Program-made: the position numbers and the translations under genes
Notes under the pieces: generated by a model
The model's input: the letters and a program-made list of their open reading frames with translations, nothing else
What the model was told of the DNA's origin: nothing
Database searches by the model: none
Shown here: positions 1-11,639 of the stretch, piece after piece
Layout of the letters: each line of letters starts with the position of its first letter
Numbering within the stretch: position 1 is the first letter of the stretch
Source: Papio anubis
Taxonomy: Eukaryota > Chordata > Mammalia > Primates > Cercopithecidae
DNA: 64,000 nucleotides
Assembly (NCBI RefSeq): GCF_008728515.1
Contig: NC_044980.1
Coordinates: forward strand, 58,215,590-58,279,589
Direction of reading: 5' to 3'

Positions 1-1156
1 TGCCGCTTTTAGGAAAAAGAAGTTCTGTTTGGTGAGACAATAATTTAGGGGTACCCTCAACACCTTGCTCAGACCCAAAGTGCTATAAGAGTATATGCTT
101 GATAAGAAATAAAATATTATTTTCACCATATGTTGGATATGACACTTTATATAAATTAAAATAATATCAGCAAGATTCATCTCATTAAATATTTAAGCAT
201 TCAATATTTAGTCGTTACAGTAACTGTTTATTGGTTGGCAAACACATTTCTATAGGTCATCTTATGATTAAACTTCAGTTTATATTTCCGAGTTCAATTG
301 GAACCCAGAAAATAGAGCTGCCAGAAATACCTATATTCTGTTATTATTTACACTACATGTAATGATTCATAACTGCAATGTCATTTTAAAAATGTCATCA
401 TCATGCCATCACTTTTGATAACTAGTACATAGACTATATTTGTAGGTATCAGTGAACTGCATGCCAAAATCAGTATATTTTAAAAGAGGGACTTATTTAT
501 AATAAGTGTTAAATTATTTATTTAACATTTAAATGAATGTTAAATTATTTATTTTACATTTTGCTGCATTTGCACTTATCAGCATCCTTGTGCAATCATG
601 GAGTAGGGCATCAGCATACATAATTAATTTCAGCCTGAATAAATCACTCGTTGGGTTTTCATATTATCTAAACAGTTGTAGGGCAAGATTATATAAATGC
701 ATTAATTTTTGGAAATGGCTTATTTCACAAAGGGTCTCTGATATTTATGCATTCACTAATTATAAAAAAGAAGCATCTTTTCTTTCTACGGACACATGTG
801 TAACTGGATTTGACAGAAAGGAATTCTAGTTTTGGTTACACAGTGTTCAACAACTTCATTACTAGTGAGAAAAGCCAAGGAGTAAGTATTTAGTGGGTAC
901 TCGTTTCACCTGTTTTATAACAATTCAATACTAATTTTGGTACGAGGTCAAGATTTATTGATTAAAACATCAATATAAGGAATTATAATATGTCATGGCA
1001 CTTTCTAAGAATCTGAATATACAGACTATTTTTGGCAGTTGAATTTGGCTCACTTAAATTTTGTTTTAGCATACGAATAGGAATCATTGAACAACTATTT
1101 GTTATTTAAAAGGAGGGTTTTCTATTATGAGATTAAATTTTAATTTTAAAATGTAA
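1..1156. other. Unassigned AT-rich DNA
   Basis: No gene or repeat family is recognised. The stretch is AT-rich with scattered stops in every frame. A 98-codon frame at 533-829 (+) has no recognisable domain, and its composition matches the surrounding DNA, so I treat it as chance. The right edge is the start of an L1 5' UTR. Confidence 0.6.
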
Positions 1157-2206
1157 TGCTGAGGGAAGAGCAAGATGGCCAAATAGGAACAGCTCCAGTC
1201 TCCAGCTCTCAGCGCCAGCAACACAGAAGAGAGGTGATTTCTGCATTATCAACTGAGGTACTGGGTTCATCTCCCTGGGAGTGCCGCCAATCGGTGCTGG
1301 TCAGGCTGTTGCAGCCCGATCAGCCAGAGCTGAAGCAGGGCAAGGCATCCCCTCACCTGGGAAGTGCAAGGGGGAAGGGAATCCCTTTTACTAGCCAGGG
1401 GAACAGAGACACACAACACCTGGAAAATCGGGTAACTCCCACCCCAATACTGTGCTTTGAAGCCAAACAAGCACACCAGGAGATTATATCCCACACCTGG
1501 TCGGGGAGGGTTCCACTCTACTCTGAGCCTTCCTCATTGCTAGAACAGCAGTCTGTGATCTAACCCCAAGGCAGCAGGAGGCTTGGGAGGGGGCTACTCC
1601 GCCATTGCTGAGGCTTAAGTAGGTAAAGTTCTGGAAGATTGGAACTGTGGAGCTCACAGCAGCTCAAGGAGGCCTCGCCAGTCTCTGTAGACTCCACCTC
1701 TGGGGACAGGCACAGTTAAACAACAACAAAAACAACAACAACAACAACAAAAGCAGCAGAAACCTATGCAGACACAAGCGACTCTGTCTGACAGCTTGGA
1801 AGAGTGGTGGATCTCCCGACACGGAGGTTGAGATCTGAGAACGGACAGACTGCCTGCTCAAGTGGGTCCCTTGACCCCTGAGTAGCCTAACTGGGAGACA
1901 TCCTCCACTAGGGGAAGACTAACACCCACACCCTCACATGGTGGAGCACGCCACTGAGAGGAAGCCTGTGCCAGATTCAGACAGGGTCAGCCTCTGCTTG
2001 CCAGTATTCTATCTTCTGTAGCCTCTGCTGCTGACACTCAGGCAAACAGGGTCTGGAGTGGACCTCAAGCAATCTTCAACAGACCTACAGCTGAAGGTCC
2101 CAACTGTTAGAAGGAAAAAATCTCAACAAACAGGGCGACATCCACACCAAAACCCCATCAGTACATCACCATCATCAAAGACCGTGAGGCAGATAAAACC
2201 ACAAAG
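1157..2206 (+). promoter_or_regulatory. L1 5' UTR with internal promoter
   Basis: This matches the L1 5' UTR from the first bases (GAGGGAAGAGC, then the AAGATGGC core on the + strand) to the ORF1 ATG at 2,207. In L1 this region carries an internal RNA polymerase II promoter, with YY1 placing the start site, and an antisense promoter further in. Most CpG positions of the young consensus have decayed here, so activity is unlikely. A CAACAA-rich stretch at about 1,721-1,750 is an expanded low-complexity patch within it. The open frames at 1,156-1,563 and 1,647-1,838 lie inside this UTR and are not genes. Confidence 0.85.
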
Positions 2207-3195
2207 ATGGGGGAAAAGCAGGGCAGAAAAGCTGGAAATTCAAAGTGTCAAGAGTGCATCTCCTCCAAAGGAACGAGCTCATCGCCAGCAATGGATCTAC
2301 ACCGAGAATGACTTTGACGGGATGAGAGAAGAAGGCTTCAGACCATCAAACTTCAGAGCTAAAAGGAGGAATTACCGCATCTAAACAAAGAAACTAAAAA
2401 ATCTTGGAAAAAGAGTGGAAGAATTGATAACCAGAATAATTAATGCAGAGAAGGCCATAAACGAATATTGTGATGTTCATGGACGAGAAATACGGTGGAC
2501 AAAATGCACAAGCTTCAGTAACCAATTTATCAATCCAGCAGAGTATCAGCTGCATTGAAGATCAAATGAATGAAATGAAGCAAGAAGAGAAATTCAAAGA
2601 AAAAGAAGAAAAAGAAATGAACAAAGCCTGCAAGAAGTATGGGATTCTGTAAAAAGACCAAATCTACGCCTGATTGGGGTGCCTGAAAGTGAGGGGAAAA
2701 TGGAATTGGTTGGAAAACACCTCAGGCTATCAATCCAGGAGAACTTCCCGCCAACCTAGTAGGACAGGGCCAACATTCAACCAGGAAATACAGAGAATGC
2801 CACAAAGATACCCCCGAGAAGAGCAACCCAAGACACATAATTGCCAGATTCACCGTGCTGGAAATGAAGGAAAAATCTTAAGGGCAGCCAGAGAGAAAGG
2901 TCGGGTTGCCCACAAGGAAGCCTATCAGACTAACAGCAGATCTCTTGGCAGAAACTCTTACAAGCCAGAAGAGAGTGGGGGCCAATATTCAACATTCTTA
3001 AAGAAAAGAATTTTTAAACCGCAATCTCTATCCAGCCAAACTAGTTTCATAAGGAAGGAGAAATAAAATCCTTTACAGATAAAGCAAATGCTTAGAGATT
3101 TTGTCACCACCAGGCCTGTCTTTTGCATAAGAGACCGTGGAAGGAAGCACTAACATGGCGGAAACAACCGCACTGCAAAACATGCCAAAATGTAA
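2207..3195 (+). pseudogene. L1 ORF1 remnant (RNA-binding chaperone)
   Basis: ORF1p is the trimeric RNA-binding and nucleic-acid chaperone protein that coats L1 RNA. The ATG at 2,207 sits in the usual context, 3' of the CACAAAG segment. A basic, serine-rich N-terminal stretch (about 2,207-2,300) is followed by a coiled-coil part (2,470-2,650, rich in Glu/Lys) and then the RRM and C-terminal domain (2,674-3,195). These parts lie in different reading frames: the longest open pieces are 2,058-2,384, 2,470-2,652 and 2,674-3,066. The expected stop lies at about 3,193. The normal length is about 338 codons and no frame covers it. Non-functional. Confidence 0.88.
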
Positions 3196-3263
3196 AGACT
3201 TAATTTGCAATGGGGAAGAAACTGCATCAACTAATCCAGTTAAAATAACCAGTTAATATCATA

Positions 3264-6200
3264 ATGGCAGGATCAAGTTCACATAACAATATTAACCTTT
3301 AAATGTGTGTTTGGACTAAATGTCCAAACAAGTTATCACAGACTGGCAACCGATAAAGAGTCAAGACCCATCAGTCTGTTGTATTCAGGAGACCCATCTC
3401 ACACGCATACATAGGCTCCAAAGTAAAGGGATGGATGACGATCTACCGCCAAATGGAGAACAAAAAAAGTAATGCAACTCGAAATTCCTGATAAACAGGA
3501 CTCTAAACCATCAAAGATCAAAAGAGACAAAGAAGGACATTACATAATGGTAAAAGGATCATCTAACAGGGAGTGCCAACTATCTGGGAATATATATGCA
3601 CCCATTACAGGAGCACCCAGATTCATAAAGCAAAGTCCCAGAGACTTAAGCAAAGAGACTTAGACTCTGTAATAACAATAATGGGAGACTTCAACACCCC
3701 ACTGTCAACATTAGACAGATCAACTGACAAAGTTAACAAGGATATCCAGGAATTGAACTCATCTCTGCAGCAAGCACCTAATAGACATCTACAGAACTCC
3801 CACCCCAAATCAACAGAACATACATTCTTCTCAGCACCACATCACACTTATTCCAAATTGACCACATAATTGGAAGTAAAGCACTCAGCAAATGCAAATA
3901 AGAACAGAAATTATAAAAAACTGTCTCTCAGACCACAGTGCAATCAAACTAGAACTCAGGACTAAGAAACTCAATCAAAATCGCCAACTACATGTGGGAG
4001 AAACTGGAACAACCTGCTCCTGGAATGACTCACTGGGTACTACCAAATCTAAAACTAAAGCAGAAAATAAAGATGTTCTTGAAACCAATGAGAACAAACA
4101 TATGAGAACAAAGAAAGTTCACGAGAACAACATACTGGTGAATCCCTTGGACACATTTAAGTTGGTAGAGGGAATTTCAGCACTAAATGCCCATGAGAAA
4201 GCTAAGATCTAAAATTGACACTCTAACACGAATTAAAAAAGAACTAGAGAAGCAAGAGCAAACACATTCGAAAGCTAGCAGAAGGCAAGAAATAACTAAG
4301 ATCAGAGCAGAACTGAAGGAGATAGGAGACATAAAACCTCCCAAAAAATCACTGAATCCCAGGAGTTGGTTTTGAAAAGATCAACAAAATTGGATAGACT
4401 GCTAGCAAGACTAATAAAGAAGAAAAGAGAGAAGAATGAAACTCCGACGCAATAAAAAAAAATGATAAAGGGATATCACCACTGGACTCCACAGAACAAT
4501 ACAACTACCATCAGAGAATACTATAAACACCTCTAATAAGAAATGGGAATCCGAAAAAAAAATCTAGAAGAATGGATAATTTCTTGACACTCCTTACACT
4601 CTTCCAAGACTAAACCAGGAAGGCTGAACTCAATAGACCAATAGCAGGTTCTGAAATTGGAGGCAATACCACAGCCTACCAACCAAAAATGTCCAGGACC
4701 AGATATTTGATTTCACAGCTGAATTCTACCAGAGGTACAAGGAGGAGCTGGTACCATTCCTTCTGAAACTATTCCAATCAATAGAAAAAGAGGAATCCTC
4801 CTTAACTCATTTTATGAGCCAACATCATCCTGATACCAAAGCCTGCAAGAGACAATAACAAAAAGAGAATTGTAGACCAATATCCCCTTGGATGAACATC
4901 GATGTAAAAAATCCTCAATAAAATACTGGCAAACCGGATTCAGCAGCACATCAAAAGCTTATCCACCATGATCAAGGGCTTCATCCTTGGATGGGCATTG
5001 GTTCAACATTCAAGAAATCAATAAACACAATCCAGCATATAAACAGAACCAAAGACAAAACCACATGATTATCCTCAACAGATGCAGAAAAGGCCTGACA
5101 AAATTCAACAGCCCTCCTTCATGCTAAAAACGCCAATAAATTCGGTGCAATTGATGGAACATACCCAAAATAATAAGAGCTATTTATGACAACCCACAGC
5201 CAATATCATACTGAATGGGCAAAACTAAAAATTCCCTTGGAAAAACTGGCATTAAGATAGGATGCCTCTCACCAATTCTATTCAACATAGTGTTGGAAGT
5301 TCTGGCTAGGTAACCAGGGCAAGAGAAAGAAATCAAGGGTATTCAGTTAGGAAAGAAGAATAAATTGTCCCTTCTGCAGATGACATGATCGCAGTATTTA
5401 GAAAAACCCCATTGTTCTGTAGCTCAAAATCTCCTTAAGCTGATAAGCAACTTCGTTGTGCAAAGTCTCAGGATACAAAATTAATGCAAAATCACAAGCA
5501 TTCTTATGTACCAGTAACAGACAAACAGAGAGCGAAATCATGAATGAACTTTCCATTCACAATTGCTCCAAAGAGAATAAATACCCAGGAACTAAATCCT
5601 ATAAGGGATGTAAAGGACTCTTCAAGGAGAACTACAAACCACTGCTCAGTGAAATAAAAAGAGGACATAAACAAATGGAAGTACCATACATGCTCATCGA
5701 CAGGAAGAATCAATATCGCGGAAATGGCTATACTGCCCAAGATAATTTTACAGATTCAATGCCATCCCCTACCGTTACCAATGAGTTTCTTCACAGAATT
5801 GGAAACTGCTTTAAAGTTCATATGGAACCAAAAAAGAGCCCCATCTCCAAGACAATCCTAAGTCAAAAGAACAAAGCTGGAGGCATCACACTACCTGACT
5901 TCAAATCCATTATACTACAAGGCTACAGTAATCCAAAACAGCATGGTACTGGTACCAAACAGAGATATAGACCAATGGAACAGAACAGAGTCCCTAGAAA
6001 TAATACCACACATCTACAGCCAGCTGATCTTTGACAAACCTGAGAAACAAAGAAATTAAAAAGGATTCCCTTTATTTAATAAATGGTGCTGGGAAATTGC
6101 CTAGCCATAAGTGAAAGCTGAAACTGATCCTTTCCCTTACTCCTAATGAAAAATTAACAAGATGGATTAGAGACTTTAAATGTTAGACCTAATACCATAA

Positions 6201-7092
6201 AATCCCTAGAGGAAAACCTAGGTAGTACCCATTCAGGACATGGCATGGGCAAAGACTTCCATGTCTAAAAACACCAAACAGCAAAAAAGCTAAAATTGAC
6301 AAATGGGACTAATTAAACTAAAGAGCTTCTGCACAAAGCAAAGCAGTTCACCATCAGAGGAACAGGCATCCTACAGAATGGGAGAGAAAATTTTGCAATC
6401 TACTCATCTGACAAAGGGCTAATATCCAGAACCTACAAAGAACTCGCTAAACAAATTTATGTAAGAAAAACAAACAAACCCCATCAAAAAGTGGGCAAAG
6501 GCGAACAGACATTTCTCAAAAGAACACATTCATACAGCCACAGACACATGAAAAATGCCTAATATCACTGGCCATCAGAGAAATGCAAATCAAAAACTAC
6601 AATGGTGATACCATCTCACACCAGTTAGAATGGAAGTACCACAAAAGTCAGGAAACAACAGGTGCTGGAGAGGATGTGGAGAAATAGGAACATCACACTG
6701 TTGTGGGGACAAAAACTAGGCACAAACCCATTATGGAAAGCAGTATGGCAGTTCCTCGATCTAGGAACTAGATGTACCCATATGATCTAGCCATCCCATT
6801 ACTGGGTATATACCCAAAGGATTATAAATCATGCTGCTATAAAGACATGACACGATAGTTTATTAAGGTACTATTCACAATAGCAAAGACTTGGAATCAA
6901 CCCAAATGTCCATCAGTGACAGACTGATTAAGAAAATGTGGCAATACATACACCAAGGAATACTATGCAAGCCAAGTATGAGTTTGTGTCCTTTGTAGGA
7001 CATGATGCAGCTGAAACCATCATTCTCAGCAAACTATCGCAAGAACAGAAAGCACCAAACACCACATGTTCCCTACCATAGGTGGATCTGAA
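3264..7092 (+). pseudogene. L1 ORF2 remnant (endonuclease and reverse transcriptase)
   Basis: ORF2p nicks target DNA with an APE-type endonuclease and copies L1 RNA by target-primed reverse transcription. It starts at the ATG at 3,264 (MAGSS context). Endonuclease pieces are legible at 3,472-3,869, including the GDFNTPLS motif with its catalytic Asp. The SDHSAIK motif holding the catalytic His is near 3,920 in another frame. In the reverse transcriptase the FADD box reads SADD at 5,373-5,384. The longest C-terminal frame is 5,456-6,034 (192 codons). The expected stop is close to 7,090. Frame changes occur roughly every 200-400 bases, so no enzyme can be made. A normal ORF2 is about 1,275 codons. 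Confidence 0.9.
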
Positions 7093-7335
7093 CAACGAGA
7101 TCACTGGACTCGAAGGGGAACATCACACAACGGGCCTATCAATGAGGCTTGGGAGGGGGAAGGGATTGCATTGGGAGTTATAATTTGATGTAAATGACGA
7201 AAGTTGATGGGTGCTGAATGAAGTTGATGCGCAGCATACCAACATGGCACAAGTATACATATATGTGAACAAACCTGCATCAAGCATGCACATGTACCCT
7301 TGAACTTAAAGTATTAAAAAAAAAAAAAAAAGTAA

Positions 7336-8080
7336 TAGTTTTACTTACAGAGGCAGACATGAGAGGGATGTGCAAAAGTAGACCTAGTTCTAGAAGGTGA
7401 GTGAAAAAGTCTAACCTAGTCAAAAACCATTTATTATTAAACAATGTACTTCGTGGCTTCTCTACCACATGTATGTATGTAGAAAGGTGATATTTAGGAC
7501 ATATTGGAACATGTATATCTATATGTATATGTATACTTTCCCATAATTAGAGACTTGATAAAAAACAAGTCTAATAAAGTTTAAATCTCACCAATTTAAA
7601 ATAAATGGTAAATCTAATTCCTGTGTAACTCTTCTCTAATAGTTGTCTCAAATTACAAAGTTTTGAATTGCATGCTTTTAAGAATTGTTTTTTATTAACA
7701 TTATTTTCCTCTCTTAGCCATAGTAAATTGTATATTCTCCCTGAAATAATGTGGCACAGTGCTAATATCAATAGTTAGGCAGAGATCTATATACTTTAAG
7801 GATTGGTCAAAATGTGGGTAAGATTGATATCCACAAAACCAAGTGACTTAATAGAAAGTCATCATATCTCTGTTGGGAGAAATGTCTCATGGTCAGAATA
7901 ATGTTATTTTTAGCAAATGATTTCAGATATGCTCCAAATACATAGAGATATGAATAATCCAAGCCCCAAATTCTAATAAAAATACCTTATTTAAACAGGT
8001 CTCACTAAAAACCCACAATAGCAATTAGACATTAAAGAATCTCATTAACAGTTTTTAAAACAAACGCAGGCACATTATTA
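7336..8080. other. Unassigned DNA
   Basis: AT-rich sequence between two L1 elements. I see no gene, no recognisable repeat family and no conserved frame. The short open frames at 7,280-7,468 and 7,571-7,771 (-) are low-complexity chance frames. Confidence 0.5.
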
Positions 8081-8322
8081 TATGTCAGCATTTTTGTTTC
8101 TCTTGGGTAAATAATAGGGAATATGACAGCTGGGTCTTACGGTAAGTTTATATTTAACTTTATGGGAAACCACCAAATTGTTTACCAAAATGACCATACT
8201 ATTTGCATTTCCATTTCCAATATATAGAGTCTGCAGCTTCTGTCAACAACACTACTTTAACTGCATCCCATAAATTCTAATGTATGTTTTAACTTCATTA
8301 AATTAAAAATATATTCTATTTT

Positions 8323-8618
8323 GTGCCAGACATGGTGGCTCCAGCCTGTAATCACAGCACTTTAGGAGTCCGAGGCAGGCAGATTGCCTGAGCTCAGGAG
8401 TTCAAGAGCAGCCTGGCTAACATGGTAAAACCCACTCTCCACTAAAAATATAAAAAATATCCCTGTGTGGTGAGGTGTGCCTGTAGTCCTGGCTATTTGG
8501 GAGGCTGAGGTGGAAGGATTGCTTAGGTCTGGGAGCCAGAGGCTGCAGTAAGCTGAAACTGCCCCACTGCACTCCAACCCAAGTGGGATAGGGGTGAGAC
8601 TCCCTTCCTCTCTCTCTT

Positions 8619-8655
<37 letters not shown>

Positions 8656-8667
8656 ACACACGTAGTA
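8323..8667 (+). mobile_element. Alu (AluJ-like) with AT/CA tail
   Basis: Both Alu monomers are recognisable, with the second arm ending in the ...CACTGCACTCCAACCC region. The tail has become (CT), (TA) and (CA) repeats. Many diagnostic and CpG sites are mutated, which suggests an old J-type copy. A 10-bp direct repeat ATTCTATTTT at 8,313-8,322 and 8,668-8,677 is the target-site duplication. This shows the microsatellite is part of the original tail. Confidence 0.9.
8621..8661. repeat. (TA)n then (CA)n microsatellite
   Basis: About 32 bases of alternating TA are followed by a few CA units. The tract grew from the A-rich tail of the Alu just upstream, and length polymorphism is likely. Confidence 0.95.
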
Positions 8668-9553
8668 ATTCTATTTTCTTGTGTTTTCTATTTTTCCTTA
8701 TAAATTATTTAAAAATAGGCTGTTTGATTTTCAACATGTGAGGGGCCTTCAAACATTGTTTTAGGTCATTTCTTGATTTTAACACCTTTATTGGCTAAGA
8801 ACATACCTTGCATCATTAAATTCCTTTCAATTTGTTAAATTTTGTTGTATGGGTCACATATGGTTTAGTTTGGTGACTATTTAATTTGCCCTTGGAAAGA
8901 TTGTATATTCCCTTATTTGAATGTTATATGAATATTGGGTAGGTTGTGTTTCTTGATAGTGTTTAAGTCTTCCATACACTCATTGATTTTCTGTCCATTT
9001 ATCAATCACCAGAGAAATGTTATCTAAAATTATGAATTTTTTGTAATTAGTTTTATTAGTTTTTGCTTCATATGCTTTGATGTTGTGTTGTAAAGTCCAT
9101 GCACACTTAGAAATGTCATGTCTTTTTGATAAATGACCTCTCTTTTTATGTAATATTTCTCTGTCTCCGATAATATTGTTTTGAAGCAGCTGTTCTCATA
9201 TGTGTTATTAGTGTTTACATTTTATAGTTTTTTAAAATCCTTCTCCTTTTACCACATACATATTTTGATATTTAAAGTAAATTTTTCATAAAGTACGTAA
9301 TTAGGTTTCACTTTTTAAAATCCAATATAAAAAGCTGTGTCTTTTAATAGGTATATTTAGACTTTTTTTCTTGGTGTAATTATTGGTGGTTTGCTTAAAA
9401 TAAAATTCATCTGTCAGTTGTTTTCTATTTATTCAATTTCTTCTTTGACTTTTTTCTTATTCTTTTTTAAAATTAGTTGAATATTATTATTCTATTTTAC
9501 TTTCACTATTGGCTTTTTATTTGTGCCTCATTTAAAAAAATACTGGTTTCCCT

Positions 9554-9858
9554 GGCCAGGCATGGTGGTTCATGCCTGTAATCCCAGCACTTTGGGAGGC
9601 TGAGGTGGGTGGATTACCTAAGGTCAGGAAAGTTCACACAGCCTGGCTGTGTGGTGAAACCCCACCCTACTAAAAATACAAAAATTAGCTGGGCATGGTG
9701 GCAGGTGCCTGTAATCCCAGCTAGTCGGGAGACTGAGGCAGGAGGATTGCTATAACCTGGGTGGCAGAGGTTGCAGTGAGCCAGCATCTCACCATCACAC
9801 TCCAGCCTGGGGAACAAGAGTGAGACTTCATCACACACACACACACACACACACACAA
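9554..9858 (+). mobile_element. Alu (AluS-like) with (CA)n tail
   Basis: A dimeric Alu from GGCCAGGCATGG to a tail that has turned into (CA)n at 9,834-9,856. The flanking repeat ACTGGTTTCCC (9,542-9,552) matches ATTGGTTTCCC (about 9,860-9,870) at all but one base and is the target-site duplication. It is inserted in the antisense L1M. Confidence 0.93.
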
Positions 9859-9990
9859 AATTGGTTTCCCAGAGTTTAAAATATACATCTTTAATCTTTA
9901 GTAGAACTAAAACTATAATTTTCCTAAAAAGAAAAATTAATAGACAATATAAAACTTCTTTACAAAGCATTTGTTTAGGCCAGAAAAATG

Positions 9991-10430
9991 GAAAGTGGTA
10001 ATGGGACAGTGTCACTGCCTGAGCCTAACACAGTAGATGCTCCTCTCATAATTTATAACTGTATTGAGATTCAGAAGTAAACCTGGCCCAAATGAGGTAG
10101 TCTAGCATTCCTTTCCTTACGACTCTGCATGCCGTCTGACTTTTTATACATAAGACTTGGCTTGAAAGAGAACATTTCAGTTGTCATAAGTTCTGCTATG
10201 ACCCACATTCACCTAGACATTAACTTCTTTATCTGGCTGTGCCCTAATCATAAACTTGGGATGTGGAAACATTAGAATACTTTTGCTGATCTGTTTGTAT
10301 TGTATAACCTGATTTTGCTTTCGGCCGTATTAGACTACTGTGAATATTGAATTATAGGCTCCAATATTTGGTTCTTCTACTCACTGCCCCTCATCCCATC
10401 TCTAAACTGGGCGGACCTGCAGCCCTCTCA
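9991..10430. other. Unassigned DNA
   Basis: Mixed-composition, apparently unique sequence. No exon-like frame, splice-bounded pattern or known repeat was recognised. Confidence 0.45.
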
Positions 10431-10840
10431 CAAGTGATCGAGTGTATCCCTACCTTTGACTTTGGGGCTGGGTCTTGTGACTCTGCTGTGTCCAATGAAT
10501 GCTAACAGATGTGATACAAGTGGAAAGTTGAAACATGTCTTTTATGCTTCTTCCATCACCACAACAAGAACCTGCTATAGCTGGCCCACTAGTCCATCAT
10601 CACAACAAGAACCTGCTATAGCTGGCCCACCAGCCCAAGAAAGAAAAGAGATATGAGTGAGGAGCAGACTGGTACTTAACCTGCAGGCTAGATCTAAGAC
10701 CAGCCTAAATAAACCTAGATCAGCAAACTCCTAGCTGACCTCAGACATGTGAGTAAGAATCACTAATCATTTTAAGCCACTGAATTTTGAGATGATTTTA
10801 TGTAGCATTATTGTGACACTGGCTAACCAATACAGCAACT
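10430..10840 (+). repeat. Ancient LTR-like interspersed repeat
   Basis: The text runs from CTTTGACTTTGGGGCTGGGTC through a GACCTCAGACATGTGAGT block to TTTTAAGCCACTGAATTTTGAG and a closing CTGGCTAACCAATAC. This order is typical of a widespread ancient mammalian LTR or MER repeat that ends with a 'TTTAAGCCACT' block. I cannot name the family with certainty. It contains an internal 41-bp duplication. Confidence 0.55.
10553..10634. repeat. 41-bp tandem duplication (two copies)
   Basis: A 41-bp unit containing ACAACAAGAACCTGCTATAG occurs at 10,553-10,593 and again at 10,594-10,634 with only a few differences. It lies inside the ancient repeat and produces the repeated peptide seen in a chance open frame (10,456-10,656). 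Confidence 0.93.
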
Positions 10841-11639
10841 GATATTTACAATTGTAGTGCTTCCCTAATTAAAACCTAAAATATATTGAATTTGCTTTGG
10901 GACTAGGTGGTGAGGAAGAGTACATTTTTTTAAGGTGGCTGGAAAGGTATGGCTCATGCTACGTAATGGCTACATATTTTGGTGTAACTCATTTGTGGTA
11001 GTGCAGAAGGCAAGTAATTTTATTTAGTGAACTCCTAGAATTATAGAAGAAGATTTCAAGAAAAAATGTTAGAAACGTAGGCTTGTAATTACTAGCTGCA
11101 TTTGACAGGATATATTAAAAAAAGAAATAAGCTCAGAAATAAGCTTAGGTTGTAATGAATATTTAGAAAGCCTGTAGAAAGCCAAGAACTTTTAGAAAAA
11201 ATATAATTTTTTTCCAATAACAAATGTGGCCATTAAAACACAAACTTAGTTGTGTTTAAATAGTTTAAATCCAGGGTGTCACCAAAAAATGTCTCAGTGT
11301 GAAGATCAAATCAAGGGTGTGACAGTCAGGCATTTTTAAAAGACCTCTCAAAGGATTACGATGGCATTCAAATGATCATTTCAACTGAAATTGTAGGTAA
11401 TTAGAAAGGTTGTGGACATGGTCTCACAGAAGTGTAAGGTGCTCAACATACACAAAATTGCCTTTAGAGAAAGATGCTTTTCTAGAAAATAAGGGATTTT
11501 AGTAATTTGCAGTTGATTGAAGTAAATCACATGGAGAAGCAAGAACATTTTTGAGAATATTGTTTTAACAAATGTGCTATAGACTTTATAACCACTGTAC
11601 ACTTAGGCTACACTGGATTTATGTTTTTTTATTTCTTCA
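10841..11639. other. Unassigned AT-rich DNA
   Basis: No gene or recognisable repeat. The 73-codon minus-strand frame at 11,381-11,602 has no domain and sits in AT-rich sequence. Confidence 0.45.

Larger units (their letters stand above)
1157..7335 (+). mobile_element. Full-length LINE-1 (L1PA-like), inactive
   Basis: The whole L1 plan is present in order: 5' UTR beginning with the AAGATGGC (YY1-type) core at 1,172-1,179, ORF1 from the ATG at 2,207, ORF2 from the ATG at 3,264, a 3' UTR with the G-rich tract near 7,150, and an A tail at about 7,317-7,331. The length of about 6.2 kb is that of a full-length element. Both ORFs are broken by many one- and two-base insertions and deletions as well as stops, so the copy cannot mobilise itself. 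Indels are unusually frequent for an element whose substitutions still look like the L1PA group. A short match (GTAAT) flanks both ends, but I cannot define a convincing target-site duplication. Family level is from recalled consensus; the exact subfamily is not claimed. Confidence 0.93.
8081..9990 (-). mobile_element. Old L1M fragment, antisense, split by two Alus
   Basis: Read on the minus strand, this follows old L1 sequence. At 8,090-8,230 is the end region that reads on + as 'GGGTCTTACGGTAAGTTTATATTTAACTTTATGGGAAACC'-type text. From 8,250 to 9,530 is divergent ORF2 endonuclease-side sequence (for example the GCATCCCATAAATTCTAATG stretch). Divergence is high and no frame survives. Alus at 8,323 and 9,554 interrupt it, so it predates them. 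Edges are approximate. The assignment is by resemblance to recalled L1M text, and the subfamily is not determined. Confidence 0.65.

Noticed and set aside
533..829. 98-codon open frame (+) with a hydrophobic start, possible small secreted protein
   Set aside because: AT-rich chance frame. No domain, no codon bias distinct from its surroundings, and no exon signals.
1647..1861. CAACAA-rich run giving poly-Asn and poly-Leu frames
   Set aside because: Low-complexity expansion inside the L1 5' UTR.
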